The notes under the pieces: model-generated
What the model saw: the letters and a program-made list of their open reading frames with translations, nothing else
What the model was told of the DNA's origin: nothing
Database searches by the model: none
Part shown: positions 25,867-34,556 of the stretch, in pieces
Layout of the letters: every line of letters starts with the position of its first letter
How positions within the stretch are numbered: position 1 is the stretch's first letter
Origin: Bacteroidetes bacterium MED-G20
GTDB taxonomy: Bacteria > Bacteroidota > Bacteroidia > Flavobacteriales_D > Parvicellaceae
Direction: 5' to 3'
Assembly: GCA_905182745.1 (NCBI GenBank)
Contig: CAJJCR010000005.1
Span: 112,764 to 157,847, forward strand
DNA length: 45,084 nt
Translations under genes and position numbers: made by a program

Positions 25867-25888
25867 TGTCAGTTTATCTGTCAGTTTA
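25867..25888 (+). repeat. Short tandem direct repeat upstream of dnaK
   Basis: TGTCAGTTTA occurs at 25867-25876 and again at 25879-25888 with two bases between, about 95 bases before dnaK. It could be a binding site or chance. The rest of the 127-base accC-dnaK gap shows no hairpin or CIRCE-like inverted repeat; TACTTTG near 25950 is one base short of a -7 box. Confidence 0.35.
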
Positions 25889-25982
25889 ATTACTTGATTT
25901 CTGCCAAAATTCCAGAATTTTAAATGAATTTATCGATGGCATATACTTTGCATATTTCAATTTAAATTAAAATATTACTAAA

Positions 25983-27881
25983 ATGGCAAAAATTATAGGC
26001 ATTGATTTAGGAACTACCAACTCTTGTGTTAGTGTAATGGAAGGTAATGAACCAGTTGTTATTCCAAACAGTGAAGGTAAAAGAACAACTCCTTCAGTAG
26101 TTGCTTTTGTTGAAGGTGGCGAAAGAAAAGTTGGAGACCCTGCAAAGCGTCAAGCTATTACCAATCCTCAAAATACTATTTACTCTATTAAAAGATTTAT
26201 GGGTAACAGATTTGACGAAGTAACTAAAGAAGTTAAAAGAGTTCCTTATGAGGTAGTTAAAGGAGACAACAATACTCCTAGAGTTAAAATAGATGATAGA
26301 AAATATTCTCCTCAGGAAATATCTGCAATGATTTTACAAAAAATGAAAAAAACCGCAGAGGATTTTATTGGTCAAGAAGTTTCTGGAGCTGTAATTACAG
26401 TACCTGCATACTTTAACGATGCTCAAAGACAAGCTACTAAAGAAGCTGGAGAAATTGCAGGACTTAAGGTGGAAAGAATTATTAACGAACCAACAGCTGC
26501 TGCTCTAGCTTACGGGATGGACAAGTCTGGTAAAGACATGAAAATTGTTGTTTTCGATTTTGGTGGTGGTACTCATGATGTTTCTATACTTGAGTTGGGA
26601 GATGGTGTTTTTGAAGTTCTTTCAACAGATGGAGACACTCATCTTGGTGGAGATGATGTTGATCAAAAAATTATTGATTGGTTATCTGAAGAGTTTAAAA
26701 AGGACGAAGGGATTGATCTTAAAAAAGATCCTATGGCATTGCAAAGGTTAAAAGAGGCTGCTGAAAAAGCTAAAATCGAGCTTTCTTCTTCTGCTTCAAC
26801 AGAAATTAATCTTCCTTACATAATGCCAGTTGATGGAATACCAAAACACTTAGTGAGAAGTTTAACAAAAGCCAAGTTTGAGCAGTTAATAGACGATTTA
26901 GTTAAAAGAACTATTGATCCATGTAAATCTGCTTTGAAAAGTGCAGGTTTATCAACATCTGATATTGATGAGATAATTTTAGTTGGTGGTTCTACAAGAA
27001 TTCCAGCAATTCAAGAAGCAGTAGAAAAGTTTTTCAGCAAATCTCCCTCTAAAGGGGTAAATCCTGATGAAGTAGTTTCTTTAGGAGCAGCTATTCAAGG
27101 AGGTGTATTAACTGGTGAAGTTAAAGATGTTCTTTTATTAGATGTTACGCCATTATCTCTTGGAATTGAGACTATGGGTGGTGTTTTTACAAAACTGATA
27201 GATTCTAATACGACTATCCCTACTCAAAAATCGCAAGTATTTTCTACAGCTGCTGACAATCAACCATCCGTTGAAATACATGTTCTTCAAGGTGAAAGAT
27301 CTATGGCAACTGATAATAAAACAATTGGTAGATTTCACTTAGATGGTATACCACCTTCACCAAGAGGAGTTCCACAGGTTGAAGTTTCTTTTGATATTGA
27401 TGCCAATGGTTTGATTCAAGTTAAGGCAGTTGATAAAGCTACCAACAAAGAGCAATCTATAAGAATTGAAGCTTCTTCTGGTTTATCTGACGAAGATATA
27501 GAGAAAATGAAAAAAGAAGCGGAAGCAAATGCAGATGCCGATTTAAAGATAAAAGAAGAAGTAGAAAAAGTTAATGCTGCCGACAGTTTAATTTTTCAAA
27601 CAGAAAAGCAACTCAAAGAATATGGAGATAAAATCCCTGAAGAAAAGAAAAAACCAATCGACGAGGCTTTAACTGAACTAAAAACTGCACATGCAGCTAA
27701 GGATTTAGCTACTATAGATACAGCAATGGAGAAATTAAATACTGCTTTTCAAGCTGCTAGTCAAGATATGTATCAGGCAAGTAATGGAGATGCTGCTGGA
27801 TCTTCTGGAGACGAGCCTAAAGCCGATGACAAAGGAAAAACTGACGAGGAAGTTACAGACGTAGATTTCGAAGAAGTTTAA
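25983..27881 (+). CDS. dnaK: Chaperone DnaK (Hsp70)
   Basis: The ATP-dependent Hsp70 that binds exposed hydrophobic peptides in the cytosol. The nucleotide-binding domain has phosphate-1 [17 protein letters not shown], phosphate-2 [19 protein letters not shown], and the adenosine motif [16 protein letters not shown]. The His in GGGTHDVS in place of Phe is, from memory, common in this phylum. The interdomain linker [19 protein letters not shown] is at about 381-399, followed by the substrate-binding beta domain and helical lid, and a disordered Gly/Asp-rich tail ending in the acidic [11 protein letters not shown] that recruits co-chaperones. Length of 632 residues is standard. A clear intrinsic terminator follows. 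dnaJ and grpE are not adjacent. Confidence 0.98.
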   Translation: MAKIIGIDLGTTNSCVSVMEGNEPVVIPNSEGKRTTPSVVAFVEGGERKVGDPAKRQAITNPQNTIYSIKRFMGNRFDEVTKEVKRVPYEVVKGDNNTPRVKIDDRKYSPQEISAMILQKMKKTAEDFIGQEVSGAVITVPAYFNDAQRQATKEAGEIAGLKVERIINEPTAAALAYGMDKSGKDMKIVVFDFGGGTHDVSILELGDGVFEVLSTDGDTHLGGDDVDQKIIDWLSEEFKKDEGIDLKKDPMALQRLKEAAEKAKIELSSSASTEINLPYIMPVDGIPKHLVRSLTKAKFEQLIDDLVKRTIDPCKSALKSAGLSTSDIDEIILVGGSTRIPAIQEAVEKFFSKSPSKGVNPDEVVSLGAAIQGGVLTGEVKDVLLLDVTPLSLGIETMGGVFTKLIDSNTTIPTQKSQVFSTAADNQPSVEIHVLQGERSMATDNKTIGRFHLDGIPPSPRGVPQVEVSFDIDANGLIQVKAVDKATNKEQSIRIEASSGLSDEDIEKMKKEAEANADADLKIKEEVEKVNAADSLIFQTEKQLKEYGDKIPEEKKKPIDEALTELKTAHAAKDLATIDTAMEKLNTAFQAASQDMYQASNGDAAGSSGDEPKADDKGKTDEEVTDVDFEEV

Positions 27882-28686
27882 TTCTTAAATCAAAACTTTT
27901 ACAAAAGCTGGCTATTGCCAGCTTTTTTTTTGAATTAAATTTCTTATAACTTAAGCATTTATCAACAGAACCATCTTCGTAAAGATAAATTAGAATTGTA
28001 TTAAGTTTTTTTTGACATTCTTGCCCCATAATGTTAACTATTTTAATAATTTGTTTTTCTCTATTATTAACTGATTCTATTTCTGTATGTAAAGTAAATG
28101 ATCTTACTGCACGTACTTTGTATTCCAATATTTTCCCCCTGAGAACAGTGAAATTACTAGAATATACAGCATAAGAATTTCTGAAATCTGTTGTGCTGGG
28201 AGATTCTGTAGAACTCCAGTATGGATACAAGGGGGCAAAGTCATCAAATAAATGCCCTCCATTATTTAATGCAACTGAATCAATAAGAACTCGATGAGTA
28301 AAAATTTCTTCTAATTCATTTTTTGAAGGTAAATACCAGTCGTTGAATCCTTGATTGTTGGAATTAACACATTGATGAACAGCAAAATTTCCAGAATTAT
28401 ATAAGGATATGAAATTTTGCGTATTAATTATCCCTGAGCCGACAGATTGGGAGGATGTTCCAGGAACGTGAGTAGAATAATTCCCCCAACGGGATAATAA
28501 ACTATCTAATGATGTATTAACAATAGGATTTGGATTTGGAATATCGACAATATCAACTGTAAGACCACCACCAGATGAATCTAAATAGAATACAACGCCA
28601 CCTTGGTAATAATCCCCTATAGATTGTGATTTGCAATTAAAAATTAGGAGAAATAAAAAAAATAATGGTATAATTGTTTTTGTCAT
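27853..28686 (-). CDS. Secreted Lcl/DUF1566-like protein with probable T9SS sorting tail
   Basis: The start is taken at the ATG at 28686, giving a signal peptide ([15 protein letters not shown]); the longer in-frame extension lacks one. The domain is the DUF1566/Lcl C-terminal-like (Fibrobacter major paralogous-like) fold. It opens with [20 protein letters not shown] and contains [26 protein letters not shown] and a final KVRAVRSF. The tail [14 protein letters not shown] with [12 protein letters not shown] resembles the short variant of the T9SS C-terminal sorting signal, which normally ends a few residues later. Here the frame runs on through the dnaK terminator into dnaK itself. One missing A in the AAGAAATTTAA stretch would restore a stop near 27935, so the true 3' end is probably there. 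Role: surface or secreted carbohydrate-adhesion-type protein, inferred. Confidence 0.7.
   Translation of the reverse strand: MTKTIIPLFFLFLLIFNCKSQSIGDYYQGGVVFYLDSSGGGLTVDIVDIPNPNPIVNTSLDSLLSRWGNYSTHVPGTSSQSVGSGIINTQNFISLYNSGNFAVHQCVNSNNQGFNDWYLPSKNELEEIFTHRVLIDSVALNNGGHLFDDFAPLYPYWSSTESPSTTDFRNSYAVYSSNFTVLRGKILEYKVRAVRSFTLHTEIESVNNREKQIIKIVNIMGQECQKKLNTILIYLYEDGSVDKCLSYKKFNSKKKLAIASFCKSFDLRIKLLRNLRL
27903..27931 (+). terminator. Intrinsic terminator after dnaK
   Basis: AGCTGGC (27906-27912), loop TATT, GCCAGCT (27917-27923) and a run of nine T form a strong GC-containing hairpin 22 bases after the dnaK stop. On the minus strand the hairpin is followed by a shorter T run, so it may also serve the convergent gene. 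Confidence 0.9.
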
Positions 28687-28726
28687 TTTTGAATTTATAA
28701 TACTTTCCCAACTGTAAAAAGGTAAT

Positions 28727-30775
28727 GTGAAATACCCATTATTTAAAATTGTTTTTTTTCTAATCATTGGTATCTGCATTGAGATAAATTACCACTTATT
28801 TCAAATTGAAATTTACTTATTTTTTTTATTTACTTTTTTAAGCTTGCTTTTTTTGGAGCTTTTTTTTAAAAATACAAGTTACACTAAAAAGTTTTTTTCT
28901 GAGTTTTTAATTGCTTTGTCCATTGTCTTTAGTGGAATATTATTAGTAGATTTTAAAAGTGATTCGCAAACAAAAAATTACATTGGAAATGCAAAAACAA
29001 TTAAAGAAAAAAAGAAAAATTTTAAGACCAACCTAGAGATATATCATCCAATATTTATTAGTAAAAAAAGCGTTAAAATTAAATGTGAAGTTATTAGTAT
29101 TGAAAATAATTATAAAATAGAAAAACACATTGGAAAAGTTCTTATTTATCTTCCAAAAGATAGTCTTTCAGTTAAACTTCTCCCTGGTGATGAAATATCA
29201 GTTAATTGTTTTTTTAATTTATTATCTAATCCAAAAAACCCACATCAATTCAACTATTCTAAATATCTTCAATCTAAACAAATTGAGTATACAGCTTTTG
29301 TGTCCAATTGGACTTTTATTGGTTCTTCTTGGACTTTAAAAAGGTTTTCTACAATTATAAGAAATAGATGTCTACAATCATTTTCTGAAAGTGGACTTAA
29401 ATCTAATGAGTTGGCAATCGCTTCTGCTCTAACATTTGGATATAAAGACGAATTAAGTCAATTTGTAAAAGGGGTTTTTTCTAAAACTGGAGCAATGCAT
29501 GTCCTTGCAGTATCTGGTTTGCATGTTGGAATTGTCTTTTTGCTTATTTCAAGCCTTTTTAAATTTTTAAAAATCGCTCACAGGTTTAAAATTATACAAC
29601 AATTGGTTTTGATTTTTTTTGTTTGGGTATATGCTATAATTACAGGTTTAAGCCCGTCTGTTTTAAGAGCAGCTACTATGTTAACTTTTTTTTCTGTTGC
29701 AGAGATTTTTAATAAATCCACTAATATTTATAATATTCTAGCTTGTTCTGCAATTTTTTTACTTTCAATAGATCCATATTTAATTACTGATGTTGGTTTT
29801 CAATTAAGTTTTTTTGCTGTTACTGGGATTATTTATTTGCACCCAATTATATTCAATTTAATATTTGTAAATAATTATATCTTAAAAAAAATATGGTCTG
29901 TTAGCTCGGTTTCTATTGCCGCACAAATTGCCACTTTTCCTCTAAGCATTTATTATTTTCACCAGTTTCCCAATTTTTTTTTAATGAGTAATCTTTTGGT
30001 AATTCCTTTAGTATTTATTTTGTTAATTATTGGTCTAAGTATCATAGCTTTTAATTTTTTGCCTTATGTGTCTATTTTTCTTGGAAAAATTTTAACTATT
30101 ATAATTTCATTTATTGTTAAAGCTTTATCATTTATTGAATCCATTCCTTATTCTCTAACTGATGGATTATTTATGTCTGTTTTTGAAACATTCATGCTAT
30201 ATCTTTTAATTTTATTGATACTTTATCAGCTCAAATTTGATTTTAAATTTTTAAATTTTCTTATTCTTATAATTGGAGTTTTCATTGTTTTCTTAGACTT
30301 TTCAGAAGACAAAAAAAGATTAAATAAAAGAAGTATTGTTGTTTACAGTATTCCAAATCATACAGCAATAGATTTAATTGAAGGGAAGAATCATTTTTTT
30401 ATTGCAGACAAAAAGCTTTTAGAAAATAAAAAGCTTATTAATACTTACATCAGAAATAATTGGGATTACAATGACTTAAGAACTCCTAAAATTTTGAATT
30501 ACGATAGCTTAGTTTCAAAATCTATTAAGTGGAATAATAAATCAATTGGTTATGTCAATAAAAAATGGAATTTTACTTCTGATTTAGATTTTGCTATAAT
30601 TGATAAAGATTTTCCAATTAATACGCTGGTTAGTTTAATTAATTCGAAAACTATTATTATTCTACCAAATATTACTTACCATCCAATAAACAAAATTAAT
30701 ACTCAAAGTTTCTCTAAAATTTCTTCTTCTATCCACGAGTTAAGAAAATCAGGTGCTTACATTTACCATTTTTAA
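28727..30775 (+). CDS. comEC: ComEC/Rec2-family DNA-uptake channel protein
   Basis: Inner-membrane channel for single-stranded DNA in natural transformation. It starts with GTG, 40 bases from the divergent Lcl-like gene. N-terminal membrane helices lead into an OB-fold (DUF4131-like, about 90-200: KIKCEVISIENNYKI, LLPGDEISVNCFF). The Competence domain at about 210-500 shows SALTFGYKDELS, GAMHVLAVSGLHVGI, IITGLSPSVLRAATMLTFF and TDVGFQLSFFAVTGI, the classic ComEC blocks. The C-terminal about 150 residues do not carry a HxHxDH metallo-beta-lactamase motif, so the nuclease-like domain of Bacillus ComEC is absent or degenerate. I recall this as usual for short Bacteroidota ComEC proteins. Four further plus-strand genes follow closely. 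Confidence 0.9.
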   Translation: MKYPLFKIVFFLIIGICIEINYHLFQIEIYLFFLFTFLSLLFLELFFKNTSYTKKFFSEFLIALSIVFSGILLVDFKSDSQTKNYIGNAKTIKEKKKNFKTNLEIYHPIFISKKSVKIKCEVISIENNYKIEKHIGKVLIYLPKDSLSVKLLPGDEISVNCFFNLLSNPKNPHQFNYSKYLQSKQIEYTAFVSNWTFIGSSWTLKRFSTIIRNRCLQSFSESGLKSNELAIASALTFGYKDELSQFVKGVFSKTGAMHVLAVSGLHVGIVFLLISSLFKFLKIAHRFKIIQQLVLIFFVWVYAIITGLSPSVLRAATMLTFFSVAEIFNKSTNIYNILACSAIFLLSIDPYLITDVGFQLSFFAVTGIIYLHPIIFNLIFVNNYILKKIWSVSSVSIAAQIATFPLSIYYFHQFPNFFLMSNLLVIPLVFILLIIGLSIIAFNFLPYVSIFLGKILTIIISFIVKALSFIESIPYSLTDGLFMSVFETFMLYLLILLILYQLKFDFKFLNFLILIIGVFIVFLDFSEDKKRLNKRSIVVYSIPNHTAIDLIEGKNHFFIADKKLLENKKLINTYIRNNWDYNDLRTPKILNYDSLVSKSIKWNNKSIGYVNKKWNFTSDLDFAIIDKDFPINTLVSLINSKTIIILPNITYHPINKINTQSFSKISSSIHELRKSGAYIYHF

Positions 30776-30780
30776 AGATT

Positions 30781-31167
30781 ATGATTAAAAAATCAAAAAA
30801 AAAATGGAACCTAGACTATTCTTTTTTAGAGAAAAAAGGATATAAAATGTTTGCTTCAAAATTAAATCTTAACAGTGAAAAATCTGCGAAAGCTTTTAAA
30901 GTTTTTTTTAATAATTTAAGAAAGGAAGCCAGTGAGACCAAACAAGCTAGCTATTTGTTAGTTAAATATTTAAAGGAGGGTAAGCTTTCTAAAAAGGAAG
31001 AAAAACAGTTAAAGCTTCAATTTTATGATGTGCTAAAAATAATGGGTGTTGGAATACCTTTTTTTATGATTCCTGGTGCGTCAGTTTTGGTTCCGTTTCT
31101 ATTAAAATTATCTACTAAGTTAGGGGTGGATATTATTCCAACATCTTTTAAAAAAGATGAAGATTAA
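30781..31167 (+). CDS. Small LETM1-like (RBD) protein
   Basis: A 128-residue protein whose C-terminal two thirds matches the ribosome-binding-like domain of mitochondrial LETM1: a helical, lysine-rich segment (LSKKEEKQLKLQFYDVLK), then GVGIPFFMIPGASVLVPFLL and the ending GVDIIPTSF. LETM1 in mitochondria is linked to K+/H+ exchange and ribosome association. Bacterial short forms lack the characteristic membrane segment apart from the hydrophobic IPFFMIPGASVLVPF patch, and have no assigned role that I know. The gene starts 5 bases after comEC and is followed after 51 bases by a Na+/H+ antiporter gene. That neighbour makes a role in cation homeostasis tempting, but it is only inference. Confidence 0.75.
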   Translation: MIKKSKKKWNLDYSFLEKKGYKMFASKLNLNSEKSAKAFKVFFNNLRKEASETKQASYLLVKYLKEGKLSKKEEKQLKLQFYDVLKIMGVGIPFFMIPGASVLVPFLLKLSTKLGVDIIPTSFKKDED

Positions 31168-31218
31168 TAAACTAATTTTTTTTATCTAAATTAGAAGTAA
31201 AAATCTATATCTATTAAA

Positions 31219-33762
31219 ATGAAAAAAATACTTGCTCTTATATTACTCTTAGCTCCGTTTTTATTATTTGCTGGTGATTGGGATGGCGCAGAAGTTGTTG
31301 AAAAGCAAGTTTGGAAAATGTCCCCATTATTTTTCATTATTGCAAGTTTATTTATTGGGATTATTTGCAAGCATTTTCTTAAAAAAGTTCCTATTCCTTT
31401 TACAGTTATTCTTCTTATTATTGGATTAATTCTAGGCGTTATTCACCGATTTGAATGGTTAGAAAACATTTCATTGCTTGACGAGTCAATTTTTTGGGCT
31501 GGACATATTAAGCCAGAAATTATTCTCTATGTTTTTCTACCTACTTTAATTTTTGAAGCAGCATTTGATTTGGATGTACATACTTTTAAAAAATCTTTTT
31601 GGAATGCCTTCCTAATGGCAGTTCCTGGAATAATTGTGGCTATTTTCATAAGTGCAAGTATGGCTATGGGAATAAAACATTTTGGAATTGGATTTGGAAA
31701 TTGGGATTGGTACGTATCTCTTATGTTTGGATCTGTTATTTGTGCTACTGATCCTGTAGCTGTAGTTGCATTACTAAAAGAACTTGGTGGGGGTAAAAAA
31801 CTTAGAACTTTAATTGAAAGCGAATCACTTCTAAATGATGGTACTGCTATAGTAGTTTTTATGATTTTTTATTCTGCAATTAGTTCTCAAATAGGTGGAT
31901 CAAGTAATCCTGAAATAATTGGTAGTGCTATTAATTTCATAAAAGTAGCTTTTGGTGGTGTTGCTATAGGTGCTGCTATTGGTTATTTGACTCTGTCGCT
32001 TTTTAAAACAGTTTTTAACGATAGTTTATTTGAAATTACTGCAATCATTGGATCTGCATATTTAACATTTTTTATTGCAGAAAGTTTTCATTTGTCAGGT
32101 GTAATTGGGTTGGTTACTTTGGGATTGATAATGGCAGGAAGAGGAAAAACTAGAATTAGTCCAGAAGTTGGTCATTTTCTTCATGATTTTTGGCTGCTAG
32201 CTGCGTTTATTGCAAATACTCTGATTTTTATAGTAGTTGGAGTAATAATTGCTCATCGTACTAGGTTTGAAATGGAAGATTTTATTGATTTAGCTATTGT
32301 CTATGTAGGTATTCATCTTATAAGAGGTTTCGTTATTTTTATTTTGTTTCCTTTAATGAGGAAAATAGGATACGGAGTTTCAGTAAAGGACTCTATTGTA
32401 TTGTGGTGGGGAGGATTAAGAGGCGTTATAGGTTTAGCTATGGCCCTAATTGTAGCTGAAACATCCAGTATTCCTCACGATATAAGAGATCAGTTTCTAT
32501 TTATAACCGCAGGAATTGTTCTTTTAACATCTTTAATTAATGCAACTACTATAAAAGCTCTTGTAAAAGGATTGGGACTAACTAAAGTTCCTTTAGCAAA
32601 AGCCACTTTGGTAAACCATACTATTGACAAACTTAGACATAGTGCAGAACTGAGATTAGAATTAATGAAAAAAGATAGATTCATGGGGGGAGCAGACTGG
32701 AGTCATGTAGAAAAATTCCTTCCCATACCCTGGAGTCCCTCAAAAGATGAAATACTAGATAAAGTTGAAAATGGGTTGATTAAAGAACTCAGAATAAACC
32801 TATTAAATAAAGAGAAGTCTTCCTATTGGAAATTGTTTAGCAAAGGTTTGTTAGGAAGATCAGCTTATAATTTATTAATGAAGATTAATAACGAACTGTT
32901 AGACCAAGGTGGTGAATTTTCTATTGCCAGTTCTAGCAATATAGATTTATTATGGGGCAGCTCAAAAATATTTAACGAAGTTCAGGATTGGAAAATCTTA
33001 AGAAAATCATCTAATAAAGATTTATTTTCTCAGCTCTATACCAATTACGATGCTGTAAGAGCAATTATTAAATCTCAGGATGATCTTATAGTCCTAGTAA
33101 AAAATTTAGAATCTGACAACTCCAATACAGAAGACCAAATTGTTGTATTAAAGTCTTTAAAGGAAGAAGTTAATGAGAAAAAAATTCAAGGTCTTACATT
33201 TTTAAGAAATTTAAAAAATGCTTTTCCTGAAGTTTACAAAACTATTGAAACCAGGCAGGCTAGTAGAGATTTATTGAATTTTCAAAAAACAGAACTTACT
33301 AGCATGATTAATTTAGGTAGGGTAGATAAAGATGATTCAGATAAGTTCTTATTGGAAATTGAAAAGAAAATGAGTAATCTTCTTACAAATCCACCAACAT
33401 TTAAACTTCCTAAATCTCAGGAACTATTAAAGCTTATTCCTTGGATAGAAAAATTGGATGACTCTTCGGTTATTAATTTGTCTAAAATTATTGAAATTAA
33501 AATTTTCCCTGCAAATTATTCATTTGATAACGAGCTCAAATCCAGTAATATAGGAATTTTGGTCAGAGGAAATGCAAAATTTACAGATGAAGACCATTCT
33601 AATGATTTAGAAATTGGTTTTATTATTTCTAAGAGGAATAAAAAAATCACCAGTGCAAGTAAAGTTGTTTCCAATTCTCCACTTACTTTAATTTGGGTTG
33701 CTGAATCCAAATACAATTCTTTTGTTGAATTGGTAAAAGATTTTGAAGCCCAAATCAGCTAA
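31219..33762 (+). CDS. CPA1-family Na+/H+ antiporter with long cytoplasmic tail
   Basis: An 847-residue cation:proton exchanger of the NhaP/SOS1-like CPA1 group. An initial hydrophobic signal-like segment is followed by about twelve membrane helices up to about residue 430. The ion-binding region includes SVICATDPVAVVALLKELGG, with the essential ND-type Asp pair in TDP, and SLLNDGTAIVVF; VLWWGGLRGVIGLAMALIV is the other conserved helix. The tail of about 400 residues is mostly helical and soluble. Its end (LLKLIPWIEKLDDSSVINLS, IKIFPANYSFDNE, SNIGILVRGNAKF) looks like a degenerate cyclic-nucleotide-binding fold, an arrangement known from SOS1 and sperm NHE exchangers. The phosphate-binding cassette arginine/glutamate pair is not visible, so it probably does not bind cNMP. 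Follows the LETM1-like gene. Confidence 0.9.
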   Translation: MKKILALILLLAPFLLFAGDWDGAEVVEKQVWKMSPLFFIIASLFIGIICKHFLKKVPIPFTVILLIIGLILGVIHRFEWLENISLLDESIFWAGHIKPEIILYVFLPTLIFEAAFDLDVHTFKKSFWNAFLMAVPGIIVAIFISASMAMGIKHFGIGFGNWDWYVSLMFGSVICATDPVAVVALLKELGGGKKLRTLIESESLLNDGTAIVVFMIFYSAISSQIGGSSNPEIIGSAINFIKVAFGGVAIGAAIGYLTLSLFKTVFNDSLFEITAIIGSAYLTFFIAESFHLSGVIGLVTLGLIMAGRGKTRISPEVGHFLHDFWLLAAFIANTLIFIVVGVIIAHRTRFEMEDFIDLAIVYVGIHLIRGFVIFILFPLMRKIGYGVSVKDSIVLWWGGLRGVIGLAMALIVAETSSIPHDIRDQFLFITAGIVLLTSLINATTIKALVKGLGLTKVPLAKATLVNHTIDKLRHSAELRLELMKKDRFMGGADWSHVEKFLPIPWSPSKDEILDKVENGLIKELRINLLNKEKSSYWKLFSKGLLGRSAYNLLMKINNELLDQGGEFSIASSSNIDLLWGSSKIFNEVQDWKILRKSSNKDLFSQLYTNYDAVRAIIKSQDDLIVLVKNLESDNSNTEDQIVVLKSLKEEVNEKKIQGLTFLRNLKNAFPEVYKTIETRQASRDLLNFQKTELTSMINLGRVDKDDSDKFLLEIEKKMSNLLTNPPTFKLPKSQELLKLIPWIEKLDDSSVINLSKIIEIKIFPANYSFDNELKSSNIGILVRGNAKFTDEDHSNDLEIGFIISKRNKKITSASKVVSNSPLTLIWVAESKYNSFVELVKDFEAQIS

Positions 33763-33771
33763 TTTTCTTAA

Positions 33772-34530
33772 ATGGATTTAGATAAGAAATCTAGAACCAA
33801 AAGCTATATTTACGATGGAATAGTCATTTTCATTGGAGTTTTTCTTTCTTTCTTTGTAGAAGATTTACGAGTTCAGAATCTTAACGACCACAGAAAAAAC
33901 CAATATTTAAAAGACCTTAGATTGACCCTTGATGATAATGTGAGTCTGATAAATCATCTTAAGGAAGTCTTAAATAAATCGGTTAGCTATATCAATCTAA
34001 TTCAAGATGACATTGACCAAAACCATAGTCTTTTGAACGACTCAATAACCATAAGTAAGTTAATTGATATTGAAGTTGGTATTTCCTTTTTTTCTAAAGA
34101 TGGAATTTATAATCAACTTATTGCAACTGATGCATTTGAATTAATTAAAAGCACAGAACTTAAAAATATTTTATTGGAAATGTACAATCATTTAAAAGAG
34201 AGAAATATTGCTACATCTAATGAAATTGATCAATTTAATATTGGATTTAGAAAAACAATATTAGAGAATTTTAGAGTTAGATTTGATTACGATTTGTTAG
34301 ATGGTGAATTTTATGGAAATAGGTCTTTGAAAGTTTTCGATTTCAATAAATCTTATTATGCATCCAACGACTTTTATGGAATTTTGTCTCAAGCAAAGTT
34401 GTATTCCAATATGTACCAAAGGCAATTAAAAGATTTACATGATATTTATATTGAAGCTATCCAATTGGTAAATAAGGAAATTAATATAATAAGCAAAGGA
34501 ACACTAATAATTGAAACAAAAATGATTTAA
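33772..34530 (+). CDS. DUF6090-like single-pass membrane protein
   Basis: A 252-residue protein with one N-terminal membrane segment, YDGIVIFIGVFLSFFVEDLR, preceded by a basic cytosolic stretch. The rest is a predicted helical, soluble domain (LKDLRLTLDDNVSLINHLKE, TDAFELIKSTELKNILLEMY) with no enzymatic motif. The membrane segment ending in FFVEDL and the next charged helix match the Bacteroidota family I know as DUF6090, whose function is unknown. The gene starts 9 bases after the antiporter gene, so the two are likely one transcript. Confidence 0.7.
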   Translation: MDLDKKSRTKSYIYDGIVIFIGVFLSFFVEDLRVQNLNDHRKNQYLKDLRLTLDDNVSLINHLKEVLNKSVSYINLIQDDIDQNHSLLNDSITISKLIDIEVGISFFSKDGIYNQLIATDAFELIKSTELKNILLEMYNHLKERNIATSNEIDQFNIGFRKTILENFRVRFDYDLLDGEFYGNRSLKVFDFNKSYYASNDFYGILSQAKLYSNMYQRQLKDLHDIYIEAIQLVNKEINIISKGTLIIETKMI

Positions 34531-34556
34531 ACTTTAAAATACAATATATTTAAGTT

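Noticed and set aside
31172-31194. Hairpin CTAATTT...AAATTAG after the LETM1-like gene as a terminator
   Set aside because: The stem is only 7 bp and almost pure AT, with no T tract after it.
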